A stretch of 64,000 nt of DNA from Lamellibrachia columna (lineage: Eukaryota > Annelida > Polychaeta > Sabellida > Siboglinidae): NCBI GenBank assembly GCA_963662155.1, contig OY759263.1:27406048-27470047 (forward strand), given 5' to 3'. The position numbers and the translations under genes were made by a program. The notes beneath the pieces are model-generated. The model was not told the origin of the DNA and ran no database searches. It saw only the letters and a program-made list of their open reading frames with translations. How positions within the stretch are numbered: the first letter of the stretch is position 1; each line of letters opens with the position of its first letter. Shown here piece by piece: positions 1 through 10,760 of this stretch.

Positions 1-322
1 GGTTGCGAAACGGTCATGCCGAAATGTGATTTCGTAAGTATTCCGGGGGCAGGGTAGTGCCAGTAGTGCCAGTGCCGTATAGAAATTAATACAGATTAAA
101 ACTTTTTCATGCTCCATGCCCATGCCATGGCCATGATCGTATCTGTACATGTTTACTTATTTAAACGCTCACTGAGGTATTTTATGGACATGGTATAATG
201 TACTATGAATCATGACATAGTCGACATAAGTGTTGCAAATCACAATGTTCACAATTAAGACACATCATCATCATAACTTCGTCCTGACCTAAGTAATATG
301 AATTCTGAGTGTTATATGATCT

Positions 323-776
323 TTGCAAGATCACATGCTTGATTCCCTTGACTGGCAAACCCTACAACAACGTCGCAAGAAAGCTCGGCTGGAGATGCTG
401 TACAAATTCCACCACGGCCTCATCTCCATCAGCTCCAGCCACCTGCCAAAACCATCAGGCTGCAGACTGAGCTCAAGAAGGAACAACACCTGCAGCTATG
501 ACATCCCCTCCTGCAGGACACAGTACAGACAAATGTCATTCGTTCCCAGGACCATACCGGACTGGAATGGACTGCCGCAGGAGGTTGTGATGGCTGAGTC
601 CCTGGACAGCTTCAAGTCCAGGCTAGACTCACTCCTGTGATTACAAGCTGCAAGACGACCACCCCCCCCCTCAATATATGACCCGGACTAGACCATCTTT
701 GAAACCTCCCCCGTAAAACGACAAAACCATCAACATAATGATGTTGGCCGTTCAATGGAAGAAGAAGAAGAAGAAG
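323..776 (+). mobile_element. 3' end of a CR1/Jockey-group non-LTR retrotransposon
   Basis: An open frame from about 335 to the TGA at 638-640 encodes the usual C-terminal tail of a LINE reverse-transcriptase ORF: DSLDWQTLQQRRKKARLEML, a Cys-containing linker, then SFVPRTIPDWNGLPQEVV and a closing FKSRLDSL. A roughly 130-nt 3' UTR follows and ends in a (GAA)n-type tail at 757-775, as expected for LINE 3' microsatellite tails. The rest of the element is absent, i.e. a 5'-truncated insertion. Clade not determined. Confidence 0.8.
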
Positions 777-1154
777 GCCATCCTCATTATACACTTGACA
801 TACCTGAGAACTGGATCCTCCACAATAATACTCAAGTAAAAGAAGAAGACACATACGTACATGCATTTCCCAGGTATAGCCCTTCTGAAGTTCTGTGGAG
901 ATATTTTTATGGCCTTCATATTTTTATTCGACAGCTTAGCCTAGCTGCCTTGGGCTTAGCCAATGCATATAGTCCAATTATGCTATACAACAGGTATGAT
1001 TTGTGTTATTCATAAATAAGTATATAAAATAACATCTTCTTAATCAGCCCTCGTAATGTTGGTTGGTTATATTAATTTTGCAGTGGGAAGCTCACAACTT
1101 TGTCTACGTTTACATGAATCAAACTGTTCTGATTTACTCAATACATGTGATATA

Positions 1155-1312
1155 TATCATTATATATATATATATATATATATCATTTTATATATATATG
1201 TATCATTATATATATATATGTATCATTATATATATATATGTATAATTTTATATATATATATATAATGTGACTTGTGTGTGTGTATATATATATATATATA
1301 TACATACACACA
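1155..1312. repeat. (AT)n microsatellite with TATATGTATCAT interruptions
   Basis: Runs of alternating TA broken by GTATCAT blocks, ending in TG/CA dinucleotides near 1275-1318. The short open frames across it are simple-sequence artefacts. Confidence 0.95.
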
Positions 1313-1353
1313 CACGCACGTATCACTAATCATGTTCATTTTCTATCATCTAG

Positions 1354-4300
1354 GGAATGATGCCACCAACTAGACGACGGTGCTACGACTTTCTGAAGAT
1401 GACAAGTCGCAGCTTTGCCGCAGTAATACAAGCTCTTGAGGGTGACCTGAGGTAATAACATTGTTTGTGAAGTTCTAGTAAATGTGTTGTGTCAACCCAG
1501 ACCAACTTTACAATGCGATGTAGTTTGAATAATCTAGTAACTGTAGTAATAAGACGGCTTCATAAGCTCAACTAAGTTTTTCGCTTAGCAAAAACTTCTA
1601 TTTCACAATTTCAGTTCAGGTAACCTGATTGTAGACTTTGTGTACAATGAAATACAGTTGAATAATCTAGTAACTTTAGTAATAAGACAGCTTTATAACT
1701 GCCATACAGTGTTTTTGCTTTTCTAAAACCTCTATTTTACAATTTCTCTTTAGTTCAGATTACCTGATTGTAGACTTTGTGTACTTGTATACAATGAAAT
1801 GCAGTTGAATAATCTAGTAACTCGTTTAACGAAAACCTTTTTTTCACAATTTCTATTCAGTTTAGATAACCTGATTGAAGACTTTGTGTACTCATTAACA
1901 TACAAATAATAATTGTACTACGCATTACGTTCTGTGTGTTTCCAGAGATGCTGTGTGCATCTTCTATCTGGTGCTGCGAGCTCTCGACACCGTGGAGGAT
2001 GACATGACAATCCCCGTCGATGTCAAAGTGCCCATGCTAAAAGCCTTCTACACCCATCTGCTCGAGTCTGATTGGTGCTTCATGGAGAGCAACGAGAAAG
2101 ACAAAATGGTTCTCGAGGAATTCCCAGTGGTCAGTTATTGACTAGCTTTTCACTGTATGGGGCAAACATTTGCTGGAAACTTCTCGATCTTTAGTTATAT
2201 TGTAGGGCTGTATTAACTACTATTTTTCTTGCACATCTGAATCTGAAACAATATTCTCAACACTCTTTCAGAGCCAAGCAAGAAGAAGTTGTGTGCGTAG
2301 GTTTGACACGGCTAGTAGCAATTAACAACATGACATACATTATACAGATATGTTTCTTAAATTTATGCAATTTGTTGATTTTATTTATTATAAAATACCT
2401 TAATATGGAATATATCTAGGCATTTTATAATAATAATAGATTATATAAATAATTAAACTATATGACTGGAATGTACTTGCCAAACCCCATGAGATTTGAG
2501 CAGAGGAATGTTTGGTGTTGCAGATTGCGACAGAGTTCCAGTCTCTGGCCCCCGTCTATCAGACGGTCATCTCGGACATCTGTCAGCAGATGGGAGAGGG
2601 AATGACCATCTACCTTGACCAGTCTCCCGGCTCCATGGAGGAGTGGAATGAGGTGAGATGTACACCTCAGCATCATAGACGTACCATTTCGTACAGATTA
2701 CCCATATTCAGTACGATTTTGGAAGGAGTATGGGATATCCCGCATTTCTACAGAATGTTTCAAATTTACGGAAGAATCACAATGCATTTTTCAGGGAAAA
2801 ACTAGTCGATTTAGTTTGATTTTGTTGTATTTTTTCATAGGCTGATAGATGACAGTGCTCAATCTGCATCAAAACTGAGCAGACAACTAGGTAGATTTTC
2901 GATGAAACCTAGCATATGTTCAGATGATAAGACGAGAATTTCTACACAATAAAACCAGTTTTGTCAAAATGTCAGAATCATCATTTCAACATGAAAATGA
3001 ACTATCCTGAGAAATATTCATTAATCGTTTTTTAATACGGAGTTATATATGATTTCAAGTCAAAAATACAAGCATAATTCTAAAATTACTCTTAGTTAAT
3101 CATGTAATCGCATGGTGGTTTTCCTAAATACTGCCCTTTTTTAAGGCCATTGCTTGACAATCAGTTTATTTTTCGGTGTTTGATTGACTTATTTCGTTTG
3201 TATGCAGACTTTAGAAAACAGTAATTGTGAGACTTTGACATAGTTGTGTATAAAAACTTAACATTTGCAACATAGGGTGTCGATCATGTCATCCAGTTTA
3301 AAAAAATTGTTGCTTCTGCTCCTGGCTCCACATAAGTTGACCAGGTCACTCATTCAGAGCGTGCTTGCATTGAAGTTGTTTGTGTACCTGTGTCTATAGT
3401 ACTGCCATTACGTGGCGGGTCTGGTGGGCATCGGCCTGTCCCGACTCTTCTCTGCATCGGGCATGGAGGACACAGTCGTCGGGGAGGACACAAAACTGGC
3501 CAACTCCATGGGTCTGTTTCTGCAGAAGACAAACATCATCCGGGACTACCTGGAGGACGTTCTACAGGAGAGAGAGTTCTGGCCTAAGGAGGTAGGAATG
3601 CAGCACACACAACGCAGGTGTTCTGGCTGAGCTTTCTAATGGCAGTTTTGTTGTTACAATTAATCAATGCACACATAGTTTTTTTACTAACATTTCCTCA
3701 TAACATTAACTGGATAGTGTTAACATAAATGTCTTTAAATCAACTTTGCTATTGTTTTTTACGAGAAATTGTTGATGCTTTTAGTTCTGTGGGATTATGC
3801 AAACCAAATCAACCAATAATGATTTTCTAACTTTTAATAAACAAATTCAAGCACTCAGTTATATTGTATTGTATAAGTTGTTTTTTCACAGATTTACGTC
3901 AACTCTATAAGCAGTTTTTTTTATTTCATTTACTGACCTTGTACGTTTTTATTTGTCAGTACGGTCATGCCTCGTTATTCCATAGTATTATTCCACAGAT
4001 ACGGATATAAGGCGGTCGGTCGTGGATCCAAGTTTTCTGCCGCCAGGGGAACTTCCAAATGGGCTTGTCTTTCAGGGGCGTTCATGTACCCATGCTACGA
4101 CCACCATATTGACCTAAATCATAACTAGCACTTGTTTTCTGTGATGTACTCCTCATGTGTGTCAAACCTACTTAGAATTGCTTTGACAATTCTCAATAAA
4201 TATTAGGTGAACAATGCCAATGAACGAGAAACAGTCTTAAATGCAATTTAGTATGCACTATGCAATACCAATATAACTCTGGGGTGAAATGGCATGCTTC

Positions 4301-7300
4301 CATTACAAATCTAATCGTTTTTGCTGTGCGAAACCAACGTGCCTAACGCCTAACCCAAATATAAATTCGTCCTCCGCATGTGAATCGATGTTAAGTGGTG
4401 CATCACGAATTTATGCTTTGGTCGAGATTGGTTGAAAGATGAAGTGAAGCAATTATTAATTCTACCTATTGTTGTTTTCTATGTTTAATAAACTTTCATG
4501 TTCCTTGTACGTCTTCATCGTAGCATAACGGTAGACATACATGTATTTTATTCTGTTCAACAGGGTGTAACATTTAAAAATAATACACATTGACGCTAGT
4601 TAACTCGTTTAATAAGCTCTATAAACTGTTTATTGACATAGACACTACTGCCAGAACACAGTGCCAGTGGCTTTGACAGCGTTCTTAAACTTTGTGCAGC
4701 GGGCGGCAATCGCTGTTTAGTAGCTCCTTGGTGGCAGATGTGGGAACGCCCAATGCCCCTCACTTACAACGCAGTTCGAAATTGTGGACCCCGACCACTG
4801 AGTTATGATGAGGCTCAACTGTAAACTAAGGACTTCTTGACTCAAAAACATAACTGATTTAAATTTGTGTTTGGCACTTGCATCTGAGTTACCTGGTTTT
4901 TGTTTCACGTAAATGGGAACATTCTTGTATTCTACAGGAATCAATTAAAAATAAACACATTCATTACTTCTTTCAATGAATTCAGAGCAGACATTCTGTT
5001 TCGTGGAGATGCATGAACAGAGGTCCTACTGTTGCTGTCTTGCAGGCATGGGGCAAGTACTGCAAGAAGATGCTAGAGCTGTCTCGCCCTGAGAGACGCG
5101 GTGAAGCTGTCGCCTGCCTCAATGAGCTCATCACAAACGCCCTGCATCACATCCCTGATGTGCTCACCTACATGTCACGACTTCACAACCACAGCATCTT
5201 CAATTTCTGTGCCATCCCGCAGGTGTGTGTGCATGCGTGTGTGCGTGCGTGTAGGCTAACACATCTCTAACTGCATTTCCCATGTGGAGCACTGAATCTT
5301 TCCATTGGTGGTAGCTACCCAAAAACCAATTCCTATTCCCCAATTTAAGGGTTTGTTTCAGTATGACAACTTATGGTTTATTTTCCTTACAAAATGTAAT
5401 TTTACATTTGTTGTCCTTGACAGGAATAACTTTTAATGTAAGTTTGCCTTTGCGGATTCATATGTATATAGCTTGTATAATAGTGTTTTATATTTAGTGT
5501 TTTACTTGTACATACCTTTTTGTATTTCCTTTTATACCTACTTAGAATATCATGAAGTAAAGCAACATTAAAAAAAATTTAGTGACTGTCGCAGTATAAA
5601 TATCTTGTATACGTTGACATGCTGCACTGGTTTGTAAGTTCATGTGGTGAGCAGAGCTCATAAAAATAATATTGTTTGACTAAAATTAAGTAGATTTGCA
5701 GAATTCAAAGAGTACTCTTCCCCAAATGATGATTCAGTAAATTCTCCACACCTTATCTCTACTGCATTGTTGCCTGTTGACAGGTGATGGCTGTGGCAAC
5801 CCTGGAGCGATGCTATAACAACCCGGCTGTCTTCACTGGAGTTGTGAAGATCAGGAAGGGTGAGGCCGTCAAGATGATGATGGAAGCAACAACGATGGAC
5901 TCGGTTAAAGCCATCTTCTCACATTTCACAACCCACGTGAGTACGCAATAATCTCATTAGGAGGCCATTCGCAATTTACCTGTTTGTACAAAGCGTACTA
6001 AAGTAATTTTTTACATGTTGGTCATACGCAAAATAAAACTATTACAGAACTACTGGTGCTACAACACAATAAATGTATTGTGTAAATTCACAACTTTGTG
6101 AAAAACAATCATCAATATGACACCGTGGAAATACAAAGCTTATCAGAGATAAATGTTTGTAAACATAATATTATGTTGGTTATTATTGTATATCTTACAC
6201 AAGCACTGTGTCATAACAGTGTTACATTGATGTTTTTCAATCACAAATATTACTGATATTTAAATCTGGGAGGTGGGTCTGAGAATTAGTCCGTTTTGTA
6301 CGAACAGGTAAGTGTTGTCTATTGTAAACAGCCCTTTAGACACTCATATTTCTCACATTTTATCTTAAATAGATTCTGTAAATGTTTCTACATTTTCTCT
6401 GTGTCTCACTACTCATTCATATTGTCCACTGTTCCAAGTCTTCATGCACCTTCTATTTTGTTTCTGCTTGATCACTTCGCTTCGCCTTGGTTTGTTTGTA
6501 TTTTTTATAGTTCAAATGTAATTATACTTTGTTTGGTGTATATTTACAATTGTTCTTTTGCTTAGAACTCTCCACTCAGTCCATTTAGCCCATCGTAAAT
6601 TGGGTTAGTATTACAATCTGCAGTGTGTGAGTAGTTGAAGTAACGTGTATATTTACAATTGTTCTTCTGCTTAGAAGAACAGAAGTGGGGTACCACAGGG
6701 ATCAGTATTAGGCCCTATACTGTTTTTAATATGTATAAATGATTTGGAAGATGACATATCTAGCAAAGTACTAAAATTTGCAGATGACACAAAAGTATTC
6801 AGAAAGGTTACTAATGATACAGATAAACAAAGTTTACAGGATGATCTAGATAAATTAGTTAAATGGTCAGAAAAATGGCAAATGTTATTCAATTTTGGGA
6901 AGTGTAAACGTATACACATAGGACATGGAAACATGGACGAAGAATATAAAATGGGAGATGCTGTACTAGGTAGAACCACACAAGAAAATGACTTAAGAGT
7001 AACATTTAGTGCTGACATGAAAGTTTCAGAGCAATGTGGGATTGCTGCTTCAAAAGGAAATCAAATTCTAGGGCTAATTAGGAGAACTATCATGTATAAG
7101 GAGAAACAGCTAATTGTACCCCTGTACAAAGCAATAGTTAGATCACATTTGGAATATTGTATTCAAGCATGGAGGCCATATCGTAAAAAGGACATAGACA
7201 AGCTAGAAAGAATACAACGAAGAGCAACTAAAATTATTCCAGAATTGAGAGACCTTAGGTACGAAAGTCGCTTATTGCAATGTGGTTTGACAACACTAGA

Positions 7301-8297
7301 GACCAGGAGACTAAGAGGAGACCAAATAGAAGTGTTTAAACTAGTGAATGGTTACGAGGATGTTGACAGGAATATGGTCTTCAAACTTAAAGAAGGCAGT
7401 AGAACCAGAGGACACAAAGCAGCATTAGTCAAGGAGCAGTGTAGGTTGGACATGAGAAAGTACTCTTTCTCACAGAGGGTGATAAATGAATGGAACAAAC
7501 TGCCAAATGATTGTGTTAATGCTAGTAGTGTGAATATGTTTAAAAATAGAATTGACAGGTATTTGATAAGGGCAGGCTACACATAGATGAGAAAATTGTT
7601 GGACTCTCGATAACCCAATGGCTTCCTTGTCCACTTGCCATTTGGAACTTGTTGTTTGGGATGGCAATCTTGTTAAATCTTGTTAAAACTCTCCACTCAG
7701 TCCATTTAGCCCATCGTAAATCAGGTTGGTATTACAATCTGCAGTGTGTGAGTAGTTCAAGTAACGTGTGCAGTCGGTTTAGTAAGAGTGAATACTTGTT
7801 AAGGTCATCAAAAGACTTGACTTGTGAAGGTGTAAATAGCCTAAAGTCAGTGTATAGAGATCGACCACGTGTCTGATGATTTCATCAAAACTAAATAAAA
7901 GCAATTACAAATGAGCTAGCACGTCATAGTGGATCTGTTCTACAATGGTTATATTTTTCATGAAATGAGATGAGTGAATAAATGTAATTGCAGGAGGGCC
8001 TTTAAGTAAGTGTCACATGGCATATTCTCTCATGTTGTTATATTTTGAGCATCAGCCTGACATGTCGTTCTGTTTCAACCACAGATCAAAGAGCGAATCC
8101 CTGCGAATGATCCGTCAGTGACAAAGACTCGAGCTATTGTCGACCGCACATTGACGTTGACGAAGGTAGAACAGCCATATGTGTCGACGAGCGCTTATTA
8201 CCCCCTCTACGTGTCATGCGCCATGCTCATGGGTGCCATCGTGTGGCAGTATTGGACGGGAATATCCAACGTTGTTGGTACGTTCACCCCATCATAG
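1354..8297 (+). CDS. FDFT1: Squalene synthase (farnesyl-diphosphate farnesyltransferase), 5'-partial, 7 exons
   Basis: Exons read as 1354-1451, 1946-2129, 2524-2652, 3400-3591, 5046-5222, 5784-5936 and 8085-8297, all with AG/GT borders and consistent phase, giving 381 codons plus stop. The enzyme joins two farnesyl diphosphates to squalene, using NADPH, at the ER membrane; this is the first committed sterol step. Visible family marks are [12 protein letters not shown] (exon 1354), the first Asp-rich motif in [10 protein letters not shown] (exon 1946), [17 protein letters not shown] (exon 3400), the second Asp-rich motif in NIIRDYLED, and [16 protein letters not shown] (exon 5046). A C-terminal hydrophobic segment around [16 protein letters not shown] is the expected membrane anchor. 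The human enzyme has about 417 residues, so roughly 35 N-terminal residues (first exon) are missing; I could not find them in 1-1353. The stop at 8295-8297 is in frame, but a good donor (GTACGT) at 8278 could instead lead to another terminal exon. Identity is very secure; the 3' end is less so. Confidence 0.95.
1522..1892. repeat. Three diverged tandem copies (about 125-140 bp) in an FDFT1 intron
   Basis: Each copy carries TTGAATAATCTAGTAACT, a run near CTATTTCACAATTTC, then ACCTGATTG(T/A)AGACTTTGTG. Copies start near 1526, 1655 and 1805. No coding signal. It lies in the intron between exons 1354-1451 and 1946-2129. Confidence 0.85.
3592..5045 (+). other. FDFT1 intron, no feature recognised
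   Basis: A 1.45-kb AT-rich intron between the exon ending GAG at 3591 and the one starting GCA TGG at 5046. I see no exon, LINE tail or clear terminal inverted repeat. Confidence 0.6.
5965..6305. mobile_element. Diverged PIF/Harbinger-like MITE, copy 1
   Basis: The left end (GGCCATTCGCAATTTACC, then GTTTGTACAAAGCGTACTAA) is inverted at the right end (TTAGTCCGTTTTGTACGAAC). The interior (TTACATTGATG, TTTTTCAA, AATCTGGGAGG) resembles the copies at 32124-32451 and 55701-55993. Ends are approximate. It lies in the FDFT1 intron 5937-8084. Confidence 0.6.
6564..7769. repeat. Pair of about 84-bp direct repeats flanking a CR1-like insertion
   Basis: Copies at 6564-6648 and 7687-7769 share CTCCACTCAGTCCATTTAGC, CCCATCGTAAAT and ACAATCTGCAGTGTGTGAG with few mismatches. 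A second, shorter duplication (ATTTACAATTGTTCTT, then TGCTTAGA) is at 6541 and 6650. The CR1-like fragment lies between the long copies. They may be unusually long target-site duplications or a tandem duplication that was later invaded. Confidence 0.8.
6675..7672 (+). mobile_element. CR1-like LINE 3' fragment (reverse transcriptase C-terminal half and 3' UTR)
   Basis: An open frame from 6677 to the TAG at 7584-7586 begins inside the RT core: [14 protein letters not shown], then the catalytic FADD box (KFADDTKVF), [20 protein letters not shown] and [20 protein letters not shown]. The endonuclease and the first RT motifs are missing, so it is 5'-truncated and cannot act alone. The 3' UTR carries TTGGACTCTCGATAA, CCAATGGCTTCCTTGTCCAC and ATGGCAATCTTGTTAAA. 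The same tail occurs at 20016-20094 and, diverged, at 46100-46175, which defines a local family. The long intact frame suggests a fairly recent insertion. Confidence 0.9.
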
Positions 8298-10760
8298 CCA
8301 GGTAGCGTTGCACCTGTGATCAAAGACAGGTGAAACTGTGCACACCTTGCAGTCTGAAGGACCTGCAGCGTGTTAAAACTTCACACTTGTGGCAACTTCG
8401 TTCTACAGTGGTGTTCGCTGCTATTTCACAAAACACGACCAGCACAGATTCTGCATTGTCCTTATAGACGATGAAATCTGTTAATTCAACTAGTCAACGC
8501 ATCTTCGTCATGAGTCATTCATGGCAGAAATGTCATCTCTTGTTGCTGGTGAATTGATTTTAATATATGCGTCATGTAATGAAGTGTGTCGCCTTTGTAA
8601 AAGATGATGCACTTGGAATGTTGGCAAAGTGGAAATTGTATACAAGGTTTAAACTTTCATTAACGGACATTACTCGCATTACTTCAGAGTATCATTTATT
8701 ACGTTTTATGTAAAATTACATCTATTTTTAGGTTGATGCACAACTATCACATCTTCGATATTACTTACCTACAATACTGCCTTCTTCCTCTGCATAACCT
8801 TAACAAATAATAATGCACAAAGTTTTCATCATGTGTTATTAGCAAAAAATTTACAGTGGCACAACAGCAATGTATCTCACTGTGATGTGATTTCATTATC
8901 AGCTAGGTGGCACATTGTAGAGTAGCTGTGAAGTGTCAATCACTTCAGAGATGGTGAACACATTGACCGAAAGTATTATTGTTTCTTGTACAACTGATAT
9001 AACTATGAGAGGGTATAGAGTGATTGTTGCCTCGGTTTTCTACTGCAGTAGATCATATCTTGTAGTGGTATATTGTGTGTGATCATTCAAAGAAGTTACT
9101 TCTATTTTTCTATATATATGTTGACTTAATTTGATGAAATGTGTGTATTTTGTGATGTCATTGCTGAGCGATATTGCCACCAATATCTGTTGCATCTAGA
9201 AAGGAATCTGGGCTATATTGAAATGTTAGCAGAATTGTGGGGCCTGCCGCTTGTTGGGTCTACAGTTTGTATACTTACATGCTTAACTATATTATTGTAT
9301 ACTTGTGTACAATAGTCTTTAATTTGCCATCCAGTATGACAGATGTTTAGCAGGGTGAGGCATTTGTACCTAAAATGGGTCCAGTGATGTTGGGACTTAC
9401 GGCTTGATCACTTGGCTGGCATGGTACATGTTTATTTATGGACGGTGGACGCCTGTGGTTTGTGGCTATGTTTAAATGTATTACAGATTGATTTCAGTGA
9501 CACTTTGGGTTATCTGCTGAACACCAAACAATTACAGTCAGATCTTAGGAGAATGACTAACTCACAGCCGAGTTTGAATATACAACGAGATCTGTGTAAT
9601 GTTAGTGGGCTGAGCTTAAATAATCTGTGGCGGTATTAATGAATTACAGTAGCAATGTATCATTATTACCTCACAAATATTATTTAACATGCTCAACTAA
9701 TATCCCGTAGGAATTGTTTACATCTATGGTTATTGCTGCATTCTTGCATTTGTAGAGTTAAGCCTATATGCATTGATGGAGCATAATGCATAGGGAACCC
9801 CTATTGTAAATGACTATCAATCCCAACATTTTTTTCACTTGTATTCACTCTTTATTATCATTTTTTATTTGAACCATTGACCTTTCAATAAAAAAATCTG
9901 TTTAATTTTATGATAAATGTCTGTTTGGTGGACTATTTGACTTGTTAGTGAGATAGTCCCAACCCTATTATAGGTAGCCTGGTCTGTTAGGAAATGGTTG
10001 GTTGTCTGTGTTTGATGTTTCAGACAATCAACAAAATCGTACCAACACATTGTATTTATATAATATTGCACATGACAGTGTCTTTGTTATGAATAAAAAA
10101 AATTAACTTGCATGAACAAATAGTTATGTTTGATGCATTTGTATTGTTTGATGATGAATTATTTGCAATTACCCAAATGATACACCAGCTGACTTATGAC
10201 AGTGACCAAAAAGACATGATATAAATCTATTCTTGCCACAAGATTGACCCACAAATTACTTCCAGGTACCCGGGATACCCTGGTCATTTTATTTGAAATT
10301 ATATCTTAGTTTTTTATAAATATGCACCTGTTTAAATTTTAATTAAATAATTGCACAAAAAGTATTATGAAACTTAGCGAAAATGCATATGTATATTATT
10401 CTATATATATTAATATTATTCTATATATTAATATATATATAATACACGGCCACAGCGAAAGACCCATGCAATATTTTGTATCGTCACTATTGTGAGGTTC
10501 CAATCCATTATAAATTTAAATAAATGTAAAAAAATATGGCTCGCGGTAAAAACTGGGTGAAAACATTAGCTTTTTCTACAAAATGATTGAAATGTTACAA
10601 ACCGCTGATATATTATTTGACAGCATTTTTTTCAGATTGAAGACTAAATTGTTCCCCTATAGTGCCGCCGCCTAGTGATTATCGGTGCATTAAGTGGAGT
10701 GCGAAAACGTTATTTTGCTGCTTCCGGTGTTGGGATGCGGCGAAAAGTCTGGAGTAAATT
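8298..10760. other. FDFT1-TAF5L intergenic region
   Basis: Holds the presumed FDFT1 3' UTR; AATAAA hexamers at 9887-9892 and 10092-10097 are candidate poly(A) signals. A near-palindromic AT tract is at about 10395-10441. The last 100 bp before the TAF5L ATG are less AT-rich and have no TATA box I would defend, suggesting a TATA-less promoter. No further gene is visible. Confidence 0.5.

Larger units (their letters stand above)
1..1353. other. Upstream/first-intron DNA of FDFT1
   Basis: No exon is recognised here. It contains a LINE tail (323-776) and an AT-rich microsatellite (about 1155-1312). The missing FDFT1 first exon is probably upstream of the window, which would make this part of intron 1. 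Confidence 0.5.

Noticed and set aside
755..1015. Possible FDFT1 first exon (frame containing RYSPSEVLWRYF)
   Set aside because: Does not resemble the squalene synthase N-terminus and partly overlaps a LINE 3' UTR.
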